Positions 24,204 through 33,257 of a stretch of DNA of 64,000 nt are shown here, piece by piece (the first letter of the stretch is position 1; every line of letters begins with the position of its first letter). The translations under genes were made by a program, and so were the position numbers. Origin of the DNA: Symbiodinium natans (Eukaryota > Sar > Dinophyceae > Suessiales > Symbiodiniaceae); contig CAJNDS010000602.1 in assembly GCA_905221605.1 (NCBI GenBank), positions 645,001 to 709,000 of the forward strand, written 5' to 3'. A model generated the notes under the pieces. That model saw only the letters and a list, made by a program, of their open reading frames with translations, did not search any database and had not been told where the DNA came from.

Positions 24204-27200
24204 ATGGCCCAAGTTCCGGACGCGTCTACAGTGCCAGTACCTGATGTGAGCCCTGAGGAAGAGGCTTTGCTGTTTGGGTCTCAAGGACAACCGACAGCAC
24301 CTGCTGGAGGAGCGAACCCTTTTGCGTCGCCTCCGGCAACTCCAGCTCAAGCTCATGCTTCGCCTACTGGAAGCCAAGTGGGTGGAGTACAAGCTGGAAA
24401 TGGCCTTGGTGAAGGCAACTTCCAAGCCATCTTCTTGGAGATGCTAAGGCAGCAAAGTCAGGCCAACCAGCAGAACCAGCAGTTGATAGCTGCCCTCATG
24501 AGAAGAATGGATTTGGAAGAGAAGCGTCGAAATGAGGCTGAAGAGAAGGCAGCGGAGACCGCACGTTTGGTTGCGGAGGCTGCAGCTAGAGCCAAGACGG
24601 AAGACCCGTTTGCAGCTGCACCGAGCACACCTTCTGTGCCTTTTGCAGGAGCTACCTCGTCTTCGAGCTCTGTTCGGAGCCCATTGGTGCAGAATAGGGC
24701 GGAGAAGTACCTTCCATCTCTGCCGATGCTAGAGCATCAAGGCATGAACAAGGGCAGGATGCGAGAAGTCGAGACATGGCATGCCTACCTGGAGACACTG
24801 TCATCGTGGCTTGCTCTTCAAGATGAGTCTTTCGTTCGAGAGTTGCAACTCTGCGTCAAGCAAAAGAATGAGATCCTTCAGAAGGATTTGGCGGATGATG
24901 TTGCTGCTCGAAGTGCGAAGCTTTACTACTATCTCACCCAATCTCTCTCACGTTGGGAAAGAGGTCAGGAGTTGCTACGCTCGTGCTCGAAAAGGCAGTC
25001 TCTCAGTGCCTGCGGATACGAGGCTGTGAGGACCATCACGCAGCAATACAGCATCGTGTCTCGCATGGAAGCTGTCTACGTGCGGGAGCAGTGCCTCAAG
25101 TTGGCGACTACGTGCCAGCATCACCGACGGCCGACAGACCTCATCCGTCACTTGGAGGACGAGTTTTCTCGTGCCGAATCCAAGCTTGGGAACTTTCCAG
25201 AGTTGCGTCTCACGGAGGCTGACCGCTGCAGTGTTTTGCTGCAAGCTCTGAGCCAGGAGCTCAGACAGTACGTCGTTCTTCATGGAAAGAGCAACGACTG
25301 GACATCGCTGAGCGATAGCCTTCGGTACTATGAGGAGCAGCTTCGTCTGTGTGAGGGTCCTTTTTCCTCAAATCGGCAGATGTCAGGAAAGGGTGACAAG
25401 CTTTGTGACCACTGTGGACGAAAGGGACACCTGGCTAAGGACTGCTGGAGCCGTCAGCGTGAAGCCGGTGAAAAGGGCAAGAAGGGCGACAAGGGCAAGA
25501 AGGGCGATGGCAAGGGAGCGCAGGATCCCAAAGGAAAGCCACGCTCTCCAACGCCGAAAGGCGGAAAAGGCGGCAAAGACAAGGAGCAGAAGCCCGACAA
25601 GCCTGATAAAGGCAAGGGCAAAGGCAAGAAGAAGAAGGCTAGAGCCCGGGCTATGGGAGAACCAGAGTCCGAGGCAGAGTCCGAGTCTTCGAGGACCTCC
25701 ACCGTGATGGCGATGAGGTTTGCCAAGCCTTCTACTGTACGAGAAGTACTGAGCCAGCCTGAGCCTGAGAAGCCTAAGCCCGTAGAGGCAGTCCCTAGAC
25801 CGGTCGCTGTAGGGCCGAAAGTCACTGTAGATGAGAAGGTAGGCACCCTGACTGGAAGCACCTCGAAGGGAGATGCGGCATACGTCTGCGCTTCGCTGCA
25901 GGTAGAGCATCGTGATGTGTGGCTGGTCGATAGTGGAGCCACATGCCACATCGTCTCAGCAGATCATCTGTCAGGATTTCGTGTCTGCAAGTACCATGAT
26001 CGCACGGTGACGCTCTATAGTGCCTCAGGAGACATCATAAACGTATCGAATGTCGTTGATCTGGAAGTTCGTTTCGGCGACGTTTCGTTGACGTTGGAGG
26101 ACGTCCTTGTGGCGGACGTGCCTTTCAATGTGGTATCTCCGTGGTCCGCGTCGGAACGGGGCTGGAAGACGCACCTTGCGCGCACCGGGTCTCGCATTTA
26201 CAAGGGTGGAAAGAAGAATGTCCGCCTGGTTGGGGCGAAACGGGCCTGGTGGGCGATTAGCGGAAAGAAGCAGAAAGCTCCTAAACGCCCATCCAAGGGA
26301 TCGGACATGGAGATCGACTCTCTTCCTGTTGACAAGGAACCCAGGAAAGACATTACTGCAGGACCAAGCATCCTGAAGAAGACTTCGAAAGAAGCGAAGA
26401 GTGATGAGAAGCCTGGAAAGGACGAGAAGTCTATCCGCCACGTCTTGACGGGAACGCCGTTTGAGTTCATGTTGCGCGGTTTGAGGGCTGAAGTTAGGAG
26501 TAGGTCCCTGGAAATTCCTGAAGAACACGCCGGTAGGAAACCGCACGACATGATCTGTACTAGGAAAACGCCTGTCCTGAGTGGTGATAGGAGCCTGTGT
26601 TCCGAAAGTCTGGTTAGGAAACTTCATGATTCTGTTAGGAAATGCCATGTTTTTGTCAGACAGCAACATGATTTTTGGCAGCGGCATGTGTGCGCAGTTT
26701 GGAACGTGATGTTTTTGCTGGCATGTCTTGTGAAGGGGTTGTGTTTGAAAGGCTTTTCGCTTCTGATCTTCGGCAGTGAAGGTTTGAGGTGTGCCCTTAA
26801 AGGAAGTGAGTGCCCCAAAGCAACCGAGCCAGGCATGTTTTGCGTTAGGAAGCCCAAAAGGACCTCAAAAGGCTTGAAGTGCGCATGTTTGTCCGCAGCC
26901 ATTTTGCTTGTTTGCGTGTCTTGGTTTTCCCTGAGGGAAGGTACTGAGCATGTCGGAACCGCCAATGGAGGTGGAGCAAGATTCCCACAACTCTCCAGCG
27001 GAGAGTGCCGGGCAGGAGGTTGTGTTTTTGAATGCACCAGTAGAGCCTGCACCAGCAGAGGCGGCGCCAGTCGAGACTGCGGATGCAGAGGCTTCAGCTG
27101 CCCCCTTCAATGTTTTCTCGAGGCCTCCGAGTCAAGTTGCAGTACCTTCGCCTACGGTGGCTGCATCAGAGACAGGAGAGACAGAAGAGGAGGAAGCATG

Positions 27201-29930
27201 GGGAAAATGGAGGGCAAGCAAGGCCAGGCCTTCGCAGCCATCAGACGAGCCGTCGCTGATAGTGAAGTGGAGAAGCATGCTGAGGGGACCGCGCTTCAGG
27301 TATTTCATGCAAGCGATACGACAACAGCGAGAAGATCTTATTGCATGTGGATACCCTGTGCCGGCAATTCCAGAGAACAACCTGGAACCTGCAGTTCCAC
27401 TTATGTCTATCGGAGATGGGATCGTTTATCCTTCCCGCCAGGGGACCATCTTTGCGTCATTGACAGATGCTTTGATGACCGACGGCTACCTCCTCGAGGT
27501 TGGGCAGAAGCTCCTTGGGCGGATCCAACGTCCAGACCCAGATGTGGGGCCGTGCCTGGGAACGGGCTGGTCCAAGAGGCTTCGCGATCACGATCCCGAT
27601 CCTCTGGATGGAACGCCCTACATCAGCGCGGAGGTTGCGTGGGCGCTGTGGCTGCCCGAGTTTCCGGAAGCCCCGGAGCAAGGAGGCATCCTTCCGGTGA
27701 AGAGAAAGAGGGATTTCTCCCAGCTCACCGACGAGTTGTTGGACGAGCATACTACAAGGTTCGAACTCGCGGGTCAAGGCCGCACTCTTCATCAACGCGG
27801 CGTGCGTGCAAGGGACGCGCGTGCTGCGATCGAAGGATATACTCCCGATCCAAGTCACCTACGCCACCAGAGTGGCGGGGACGTGGCTGCGCTGGGTTAC
27901 ATCAAGCGTATCCTCAAGGTCCTGACCGTTTACGAGGCCATGCCGGAAGCGGAACGCAACCTTTTGGCTGGAATGTACCCAGACGACGTCGAGCTCCAGC
28001 TCGAGTGGGTGCCAGGCTCAGCCATCAGGCATGGGTGGCGTGCGTTAATGGGGGCAATGGATCAGCGCACCCGGCGCTATATCGAGTTCGAAGCAGAGGT
28101 CCGAAAATGGGAGGACTTGCAGTCCGCTCGACCCAAGGTCAAGGCCAGAAGAACGGGTGCAGCTGCTTCCACAGATACTGGAGGTGGAATTGGAGCGATG
28201 AACGAAGGCTCGGAGACTGGAGCCATGAACGAAGGCTCGGAGACAGAGTCTGCAGAGTCATCCTCGGCAAGTTCGTCGGACGAATCGATTCCAATGGGGG
28301 AATACATGATGCAGAGCCGGACCAGAGTTTTGGCGCTCATCGAAGCGGAGAAAGCCTTGAAAGATGTGGGCTCCTCTGCGCCGCCCCCACCGTCTCCTAT
28401 CATTATGGAGCCATCGCCGGTTGCGACGGACGGGTACAAGTTCGATCCAGCATCTCTAGGAGCCCCTCTGGGGGACACTGCAGCTCCATCAACACCGGTA
28501 CCTCCTTCGCCTTCCGCAGTTTCATTGGCCCCTTTGGAGTCATTCAAGTTCTTGGATGTCCCACCTGTTGCTTCTTCTGGTCCCTCGGACCACAGTGTGG
28601 AGCCTATGGTGGTGGAAGAGGAGCGGGCCCCAGAAACTCCAGGACCCACGGCACCGTTTGGAGCTCCAATTTCCGCAACGGAGAGTGTGCCGGAGACCCC
28701 TCCTCCAGGGGAAATTCCAGGTCCCGGTTATGTCCCGAGGGCAGCTCCTGGGGAAATTCCAGGTGCTCTGTCGAAAGCCCAAGGGGCACCAGCGGGGGCT
28801 ACACCGAAGGCCTGGTCTGTGGTTCCAACTTCCTCGCCTTTGACGGTTCCAGAAGCGCCAGTGGCTGTAGAGTCTTTGCCTGCAGTTCCAGAGCCAGCAA
28901 CCGTGACAGCGGAGGAAGGGCCTACCTCCGAGACCGCTACATCATCCGCAGCGGGTGCCCTTCCGCCTCCGGGCGGCTTGGGTCAAACAGCCGAAGAGAG
29001 GGAGTTTGTGCTTCCTTCCCCTTGCCAGACGAAGTGAAGGCCTTAAAGGCTGTGCGGAATTCTTCCTTTTGTGGAATTGTTTCTGAACGCGCCGATCGCA
29101 TGTCTTGCGCGTTGGAAAAACACAGTGTCTTTCAGGCTTGTTTGGACTTGGAAAGAAGCATGGGTGAAGCAGTTGAACAGACATGTTGCTGTGTGAGACT
29201 TGCTTGGTTAGGAGTGTGCGAGCTTGAAGGTCCCTTGAAGAGAAGCCCAAAAGAACTTCGATCTTCTCGGCAGTACCCTCAAAGATCCGAAATACCCTCA
29301 AGTCCGCGTTTAACTAGCCCGAAAGAACGTCGATCTTCTAAGCAGTACCCTCAAAGATCCGAAATACCCTCAAGTGTGAACCTCAGAAACGCCACGAACC
29401 CAAACCTCCTGAACATGAGTCATGACAGACCCCTGCCGGCCAGGAGTGCTTTGTTTTGCATGCCAGGAGAAGCATTGGATGTTTTCGCTTGCTTGGCGAT
29501 CTATGTGATAGCAAGTCTCTTGGGGGGTTCGTTCTGGTTAGGGTTTCGATTCTTGAAGATGTGTTTGAAAAGGTTTCGAGGAGTTGGTGACTACCCTCAA
29601 CTTGTATCCCGAAAGTACCGTTTACACCATCGTCGTAAAGGAGTCCGAGTGCGAATCAAGACTCGTTTCTGTTATGTTCGAGTTGATGTAGAACGTACTC
29701 TGGTCTTTAGCAGGCACGTTGTGAAACCAACTTGGAGCTCAGGTTTTAAAGCCTCTTTGAAGTTCGCATGTAAGGCCATGTGCTTGGGCCTTTGTCTCGA
29801 CAGGAACTTGTGGAGCTTGTTGGTGTGCATGGCATGGTGTTGTGCTTGGAGTGTGTGTGGTTGTTGTTTGTTGAGAAGAAAGGGCGATGATGAAAAGGGA
29901 GCAGATCCACTTCTGAGCACAGCCACTTGA
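24204..29930 (+). CDS. gag-protease ORF1 of the LTR retrotransposon
   Basis: First ATG 28 bases after the primer site. Residues 1-390 form a gag-like region with an E/R/A-rich coiled coil (about 95-135). A CCHC zinc knuckle (CDHCGRKGHLAKDCW) is near residue 402, followed by a Lys/Gly-rich basic tract. The aspartic protease motif WLVDSGATCHIV is near residue 574. Recognisable coding content fades after about 26.58 kb. The frame then stays open to 29930, but across 26950-29037 it is Arg/Gly/Ser/Cys-rich and overlaps ORF2, so that part is probably a shadow. The stretch 29040-29930 has hydrophobic segments and a duplicated SPKE-RSS-QYPQRSEIPSS block (29248-29375). The true gag-protease end is therefore uncertain. 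Gag would form the particle and protease would process the polyprotein. Confidence 0.85.
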   Translation: MAQVPDASTVPVPDVSPEEEALLFGSQGQPTAPAGGANPFASPPATPAQAHASPTGSQVGGVQAGNGLGEGNFQAIFLEMLRQQSQANQQNQQLIAALMRRMDLEEKRRNEAEEKAAETARLVAEAAARAKTEDPFAAAPSTPSVPFAGATSSSSSVRSPLVQNRAEKYLPSLPMLEHQGMNKGRMREVETWHAYLETLSSWLALQDESFVRELQLCVKQKNEILQKDLADDVAARSAKLYYYLTQSLSRWERGQELLRSCSKRQSLSACGYEAVRTITQQYSIVSRMEAVYVREQCLKLATTCQHHRRPTDLIRHLEDEFSRAESKLGNFPELRLTEADRCSVLLQALSQELRQYVVLHGKSNDWTSLSDSLRYYEEQLRLCEGPFSSNRQMSGKGDKLCDHCGRKGHLAKDCWSRQREAGEKGKKGDKGKKGDGKGAQDPKGKPRSPTPKGGKGGKDKEQKPDKPDKGKGKGKKKKARARAMGEPESEAESESSRTSTVMAMRFAKPSTVREVLSQPEPEKPKPVEAVPRPVAVGPKVTVDEKVGTLTGSTSKGDAAYVCASLQVEHRDVWLVDSGATCHIVSADHLSGFRVCKYHDRTVTLYSASGDIINVSNVVDLEVRFGDVSLTLEDVLVADVPFNVVSPWSASERGWKTHLARTGSRIYKGGKKNVRLVGAKRAWWAISGKKQKAPKRPSKGSDMEIDSLPVDKEPRKDITAGPSILKKTSKEAKSDEKPGKDEKSIRHVLTGTPFEFMLRGLRAEVRSRSLEIPEEHAGRKPHDMICTRKTPVLSGDRSLCSESLVRKLHDSVRKCHVFVRQQHDFWQRHVCAVWNVMFLLACLVKGLCLKGFSLLIFGSEGLRCALKGSECPKATEPGMFCVRKPKRTSKGLKCACLSAAILLVCVSWFSLREGTEHVGTANGGGARFPQLSSGECRAGGCVFECTSRACTSRGGASRDCGCRGFSCPLQCFLEASESSCSTFAYGGCIRDRRDRRGGSMGKMEGKQGQAFAAIRRAVADSEVEKHAEGTALQVFHASDTTTARRSYCMWIPCAGNSREQPGTCSSTYVYRRWDRLSFPPGDHLCVIDRCFDDRRLPPRGWAEAPWADPTSRPRCGAVPGNGLVQEASRSRSRSSGWNALHQRGGCVGAVAARVSGSPGARRHPSGEEKEGFLPAHRRVVGRAYYKVRTRGSRPHSSSTRRACKGRACCDRRIYSRSKSPTPPEWRGRGCAGLHQAYPQGPDRLRGHAGSGTQPFGWNVPRRRRAPARVGARLSHQAWVACVNGGNGSAHPALYRVRSRGPKMGGLAVRSTQGQGQKNGCSCFHRYWRWNWSDERRLGDWSHERRLGDRVCRVILGKFVGRIDSNGGIHDAEPDQSFGAHRSGESLERCGLLCAAPTVSYHYGAIAGCDGRVQVRSSISRSPSGGHCSSINTGTSFAFRSFIGPFGVIQVLGCPTCCFFWSLGPQCGAYGGGRGAGPRNSRTHGTVWSSNFRNGECAGDPSSRGNSRSRLCPEGSSWGNSRCSVESPRGTSGGYTEGLVCGSNFLAFDGSRSASGCRVFACSSRASNRDSGGRAYLRDRYIIRSGCPSASGRLGSNSRREGVCASFPLPDEVKALKAVRNSSFCGIVSERADRMSCALEKHSVFQACLDLERSMGEAVEQTCCCVRLAWLGVCELEGPLKRSPKELRSSRQYPQRSEIPSSPRLTSPKERRSSKQYPQRSEIPSSVNLRNATNPNLLNMSHDRPLPARSALFCMPGEALDVFACLAIYVIASLLGGSFWLGFRFLKMCLKRFRGVGDYPQLVSRKYRLHHRRKGVRVRIKTRFCYVRVDVERTLVFSRHVVKPTWSSGFKASLKFACKAMCLGLCLDRNLWSLLVCMAWCCAWSVCGCCLLRRKGDDEKGADPLLSTAT
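26950..29037 (+). CDS. extra ORF2 of the LTR retrotransposon, function unknown
   Basis: 695 codons starting at an ATG, in a different frame from gag-protease and from integrase-RT. The N-terminus (1-90) is acidic and Pro/Ala-rich. A folded-looking core runs from about 100 to 390, with MLRGPRFRYFMQAIRQQ, GDGIVYPSRQGTIFASLTDA, GGDVAALGYIKRILKVL and MYPDDVELQLEWVPGS. The C-terminal 300 residues are a Pro/Ser/Glu-rich low-complexity tail with GAMNEGSET and GEIPG repeats. No transmembrane span, zinc motif or catalytic motif is visible and I do not recognise the family. Its amino-acid composition is far more protein-like than the overlapping frame, so it is probably the translated frame here. Extra ORFs between domains are known in plant Ogre and Sirevirus elements, but no homology is claimed. 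Confidence 0.7.
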   Translation: MSEPPMEVEQDSHNSPAESAGQEVVFLNAPVEPAPAEAAPVETADAEASAAPFNVFSRPPSQVAVPSPTVAASETGETEEEEAWGKWRASKARPSQPSDEPSLIVKWRSMLRGPRFRYFMQAIRQQREDLIACGYPVPAIPENNLEPAVPLMSIGDGIVYPSRQGTIFASLTDALMTDGYLLEVGQKLLGRIQRPDPDVGPCLGTGWSKRLRDHDPDPLDGTPYISAEVAWALWLPEFPEAPEQGGILPVKRKRDFSQLTDELLDEHTTRFELAGQGRTLHQRGVRARDARAAIEGYTPDPSHLRHQSGGDVAALGYIKRILKVLTVYEAMPEAERNLLAGMYPDDVELQLEWVPGSAIRHGWRALMGAMDQRTRRYIEFEAEVRKWEDLQSARPKVKARRTGAAASTDTGGGIGAMNEGSETGAMNEGSETESAESSSASSSDESIPMGEYMMQSRTRVLALIEAEKALKDVGSSAPPPPSPIIMEPSPVATDGYKFDPASLGAPLGDTAAPSTPVPPSPSAVSLAPLESFKFLDVPPVASSGPSDHSVEPMVVEEERAPETPGPTAPFGAPISATESVPETPPPGEIPGPGYVPRAAPGEIPGALSKAQGAPAGATPKAWSVVPTSSPLTVPEAPVAVESLPAVPEPATVTAEEGPTSETATSSAAGALPPPGGLGQTAEEREFVLPSPCQTK
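29891..29930 (+). promoter_or_regulatory. ORF1/ORF3 junction with possible -1 frameshift heptamer
   Basis: The integrase frame opens at 29894, directly after a TGA (29891-29893), and ORF1 ends at TGA 29928-29930. Between them lies A-AAG-GGA (29894-29900) in the ORF1 frame, an XXXYYYZ arrangement that could allow -1 slippage into ORF3. GGG is a poor second triplet for eukaryotic slippage, so this is weak. GGTAAGGGG at about 29958 also resembles a splice donor. Confidence 0.25.
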
Positions 29931-32900
29931 GAGTTGTGCGTGGACTGCCCCTCCCCGGTAAGGGGACGCAAGCTGAGCCCTTAGAACTCGATAGTGACAT
30001 ACCACGTTCTTCAGAGAGAGAAGAGAGAGGAGAAAAAGAGAGTCCGCTTCCGAAGCCTCAAGGTGCTGAACCACCTAAACCCCCGGAACCGCCTGGAGGT
30101 GCAGAAGTTTCAGATAGGATACCTCTGCGAAGTGTGGCTTTGCAAGTGCATAGATCCAGAGGTCATTTTCCTTATGATGTGAACTGTGAGGCCTGCACCT
30201 CGAGTAAAGGGAAGGTTCCTGCGAGACGCTTGCGAAGGCGTTTGCAACGCGAGGACCAGACGATAGGAATGGATTTCTACTACTTCGGTCGTCTTCGTGT
30301 GCTGCTTCTTGCACATTGCTCTTCGAACTATACCACGGTCATCCCGGCCATGAATTTGGATGATCCGGATCTGTTTTACAACATTGGACGAGTGATTCGC
30401 GAAATGGGTCTTGTGAATAAAATGGTCACAGTGAGATGTGATCAGGAGTCGGCTTTGATGTCTTTAGCCGAAAAATTGACTACCCGTACAGGTGATGTAG
30501 CTGTTTCTGGCGTCATTGTGGACGTCGTGCCCGGGTATCGCCCTCAGTCAAAAGGCGCTATTGAAAGACAAGTAGAAACTATGAAGCAGGGATTTTGGGC
30601 AGTGTGGTTAGACTTGGAGAGAGAAGTTGCGCGGAATTCCGCGCCGGAAGACTGGAACAAGAAGCTTCCGCTGGGAGGAATGCTCTGGCAAGCTTGTGTC
30701 CTTTACAGTGCCAGGTGCTACAACCTCTGGAGCTTTAGTCACCAGGACGTGACTACGCCCATTGACCGGCTGCACGAGGAGATTGTGCATCGTACGAGGA
30801 CCCTGCCGTTTGGATGTCTTGTCTACGCTAAAGTAGGGGGCTCAAAAGCGCATCAACAGAAGTACAGGGGAAAGAAAACAGTGAAAGCTGTGTATCTAGG
30901 GCCTAAAGAGCCTAGAGGGGGCGGTGTCTTTGCTGCTCCAGTGGGTCAGACTGAGATCGATATCTTTCCTGTCTGTAGGGCCTTAGAAGGAGCGAAAGGT
31001 GAGCCTGTCTACGACGTAGGGGCCATACACGCTCTGTCTACTTCACAGCCTCTGGTTCTAGACCCAGCAGATCCTGAAAGGCCCATCATGTTTGAGCCAC
31101 CACCTGATCCGGTGAAGTCAGAAGACCCTGACCCGGGGTTTGAAAACGAAGATGAAGAGATGGTACCAGATGATCCTGATCCTCTGAATGATATTCCGTC
31201 TTACGTGGAACCCACAGATGATGAGGGGGAAGGCGGACTTGGGTCACCGGAAATGCAACCGGATGACCTAGTGGAAATTGACTGGTTAACTAACCATCTG
31301 TTAGAGTCTTTGTTCAAAGGACCGGACATTCTGGCCACGTCTAAAGAAGTAGCTGATTCGTTTACTCTCAAATTCGGAGGGAGTAAGATCAAGTGCCAAG
31401 TACCCCGAAACGCCGTTTCTGAGACCTCAGGTGAACAGTTAGACCCTGAACTTCTGTATGCTTCGATGAAGTTGGAGCTTGAGGAACTCGAGTCTTTTGG
31501 AGTAGGAAAAGTGATCTCTGAAGCTGAGGCCCGCAAGTCGGCGCGAGAGAGCGGTCGGAGGGTTCTCACGAGCAGGTGGGTTAACACGATCAAACGTAAA
31601 GGTCTTTACCGTTCCCGCCTCGTTGTTAGAGATTACGCTTCAATGGGAGGCACGACGCTTTCAGAAGGCATCTACAGCCCGACTACGAGTTTAGAGGGTT
31701 TAAGGCTTCTTTTGGCATTGCTTTGCAAGAAAGGCTCAGTGTTGAGCTGTGACGTGAGCGTGGCTTTCATGCACGCTGCAGTGTCAGCCCTCTCCCGACC
31801 GGACCTGCAATTCTGTTGCGGGTTTTTGGGCCGGCACCAGGCGGCGCCAGACGAGGCTGCTGAAACATGCATGAGAGACGTCCTTAAGTGGATAAAAGGG
31901 CTTCCGCACCGAGTACAGGTGTTTCCATCAACTCGGGAGATCCTGGAAGATGATGCGGATCCTCAGGCGGTTTCCTGTTTTACGGACGCAAGCTGGAGTT
32001 TGAATTCGGTTAGTGGTGGTGTGATTACTTGGGAAAACTGCTGTCTGAAGACTTTTAGCAGAAAGCAATCAACCACAGCCCTGTCCAGCGCTGAGAGTGA
32101 GCTCGCGGCGCTCACGGAGATAGCCAGGGAAGGTCTCTACATTGCCCTCTTGACAGAGACCATCTTGGAAGGCATTCCGCAGGACAGGGAGACCGGTTAC
32201 TATCTCTTGAAGGGTTACTCTGACTCTGAAAGCGCTGTTTGTATTTCAAAAATGGGAACATTGCTGAGGAAAGTTCGCCATATAGAGTTAAGAGCCGCAT
32301 TTCTCCAGGAACTTGTGGATCGTGGAAGGTTCACGATTGAGCACATACCGGGGGCCATCAACCCCGCAGATGCTCTAACGAAAAGTCCCACGAATGACAG
32401 TTTGGCAAGCTTGTGTGAGGCTTGTGGCTTGACCACCGAGCCGGTTGGCTGGGAAGAAAAAGCTTCAGGCACTAGCGTTTCGGTTACCTTTAAAGAGCCC
32501 AATACCTGCGACGAAGTGCTCGCAATTCCGAGCTCGTGGAAGGACGAGGCCTACAGAGTTGCTTCTGGGGAGGCCACCATGGTTGTCTTGGAACTCTGTT
32601 GCGAAGAGGAAAGCGCGATAGCCCAAGCTTGTAAGCGGGAACGTGACATCGCGTACTTTGGAATCACCAAGAAGCTAGACTTGCTGAGTAGAGAGGCTTC
32701 TTTGTTGCTAAAAGGGATTCTGGAAAAGATGGCTTCTAACGAAAGAATCTACGTGTATGCACATTTGTCTACGCCGTGCAGCGCAGGTAGTGGCCTTAGG
32801 CACCTGCGTTTCTCAAAGGACGTGAAGAACCGGGCGAGATGGAGAGCTAGTCTGGAGGTACACAAGAAGTCCTGGAGACGCATACGAGCAGTTTTCCAGG

Positions 32901-33247
32901 ACTATGCTGGCCACGAGAGGCTACTCCTCTCCCACGAATGGCCTAAAGGGTCTGGTCTTTGGGGAGAAACAGTCTACAAGTCAACAGCGAAAAGACTGGG
33001 ACTCGAGCACGAGTGTTTGGTAGACCGGTGCTGTTTCGAGGAAGCTGGCAACCGTATCCTGAAGCATTGGTGGTTCGTCAGTTCGGATTCAAGTTTTATC
33101 TGGACTTTATCCTCTTGTGTTTGCCCAGGAAACCACGAGCATGCGAGTGCTACTAGCATAGCAGCGACAGGTGTCTATCCGCAGGGCTTAGGCCGATTCC
33201 TGGTGAAAGAAGCCAGGAAAAGTCTCGAAAGACGAAAGAAGGACTGA
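29927..33247 (+). CDS. integrase-RT-RNase H ORF3, RT palm deleted
   Basis: Open from 29894; counting starts at a TTG because no ATG precedes the integrase zinc finger (the first in-frame ATG is residue 116). The HHCC finger is at residues 75-92 (HRSRGH...CEAC). The integrase catalytic triad is GMDFYYF (about 117), RCDQES (about 173) and the E of AIERQVE (about 209). RT begins near residue 515 with SRWVNTIKRKGLYRSRLVVR and SCDVSVAFMHAAV, then jumps at about 31780 to SRPDLQFCCGFLGR. The intervening palm with the YVDD box is absent, in frame. RNase H is intact: CFTDAS, SSAESEL, YSDSESAV, NPADALTK (residues 684-815). Residues 860-1106 form an extra domain (LELCCEEESAIAQAC, STPCSAGSGLRHLRF, HEWPKGSGLW). 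The product cannot reverse-transcribe by itself. Confidence 0.88.
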   Translation: MRVVRGLPLPGKGTQAEPLELDSDIPRSSEREERGEKESPLPKPQGAEPPKPPEPPGGAEVSDRIPLRSVALQVHRSRGHFPYDVNCEACTSSKGKVPARRLRRRLQREDQTIGMDFYYFGRLRVLLLAHCSSNYTTVIPAMNLDDPDLFYNIGRVIREMGLVNKMVTVRCDQESALMSLAEKLTTRTGDVAVSGVIVDVVPGYRPQSKGAIERQVETMKQGFWAVWLDLEREVARNSAPEDWNKKLPLGGMLWQACVLYSARCYNLWSFSHQDVTTPIDRLHEEIVHRTRTLPFGCLVYAKVGGSKAHQQKYRGKKTVKAVYLGPKEPRGGGVFAAPVGQTEIDIFPVCRALEGAKGEPVYDVGAIHALSTSQPLVLDPADPERPIMFEPPPDPVKSEDPDPGFENEDEEMVPDDPDPLNDIPSYVEPTDDEGEGGLGSPEMQPDDLVEIDWLTNHLLESLFKGPDILATSKEVADSFTLKFGGSKIKCQVPRNAVSETSGEQLDPELLYASMKLELEELESFGVGKVISEAEARKSARESGRRVLTSRWVNTIKRKGLYRSRLVVRDYASMGGTTLSEGIYSPTTSLEGLRLLLALLCKKGSVLSCDVSVAFMHAAVSALSRPDLQFCCGFLGRHQAAPDEAAETCMRDVLKWIKGLPHRVQVFPSTREILEDDADPQAVSCFTDASWSLNSVSGGVITWENCCLKTFSRKQSTTALSSAESELAALTEIAREGLYIALLTETILEGIPQDRETGYYLLKGYSDSESAVCISKMGTLLRKVRHIELRAAFLQELVDRGRFTIEHIPGAINPADALTKSPTNDSLASLCEACGLTTEPVGWEEKASGTSVSVTFKEPNTCDEVLAIPSSWKDEAYRVASGEATMVVLELCCEEESAIAQACKRERDIAYFGITKKLDLLSREASLLLKGILEKMASNERIYVYAHLSTPCSAGSGLRHLRFSKDVKNRARWRASLEVHKKSWRRIRAVFQDYAGHERLLLSHEWPKGSGLWGETVYKSTAKRLGLEHECLVDRCCFEEAGNRILKHWWFVSSDSSFIWTLSSCVCPGNHEHASATSIAATGVYPQGLGRFLVKEARKSLERRKKD

Positions 33248-33257
33248 CCGCGCAATA

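Noticed and set aside
26950-29930. Frame-0 continuation of gag-protease as a real 1908-residue protein
   Set aside because: The composition becomes Arg/Gly/Cys/Ser-rich exactly where ORF2 begins and no domain is recognisable; treated as mostly shadow.
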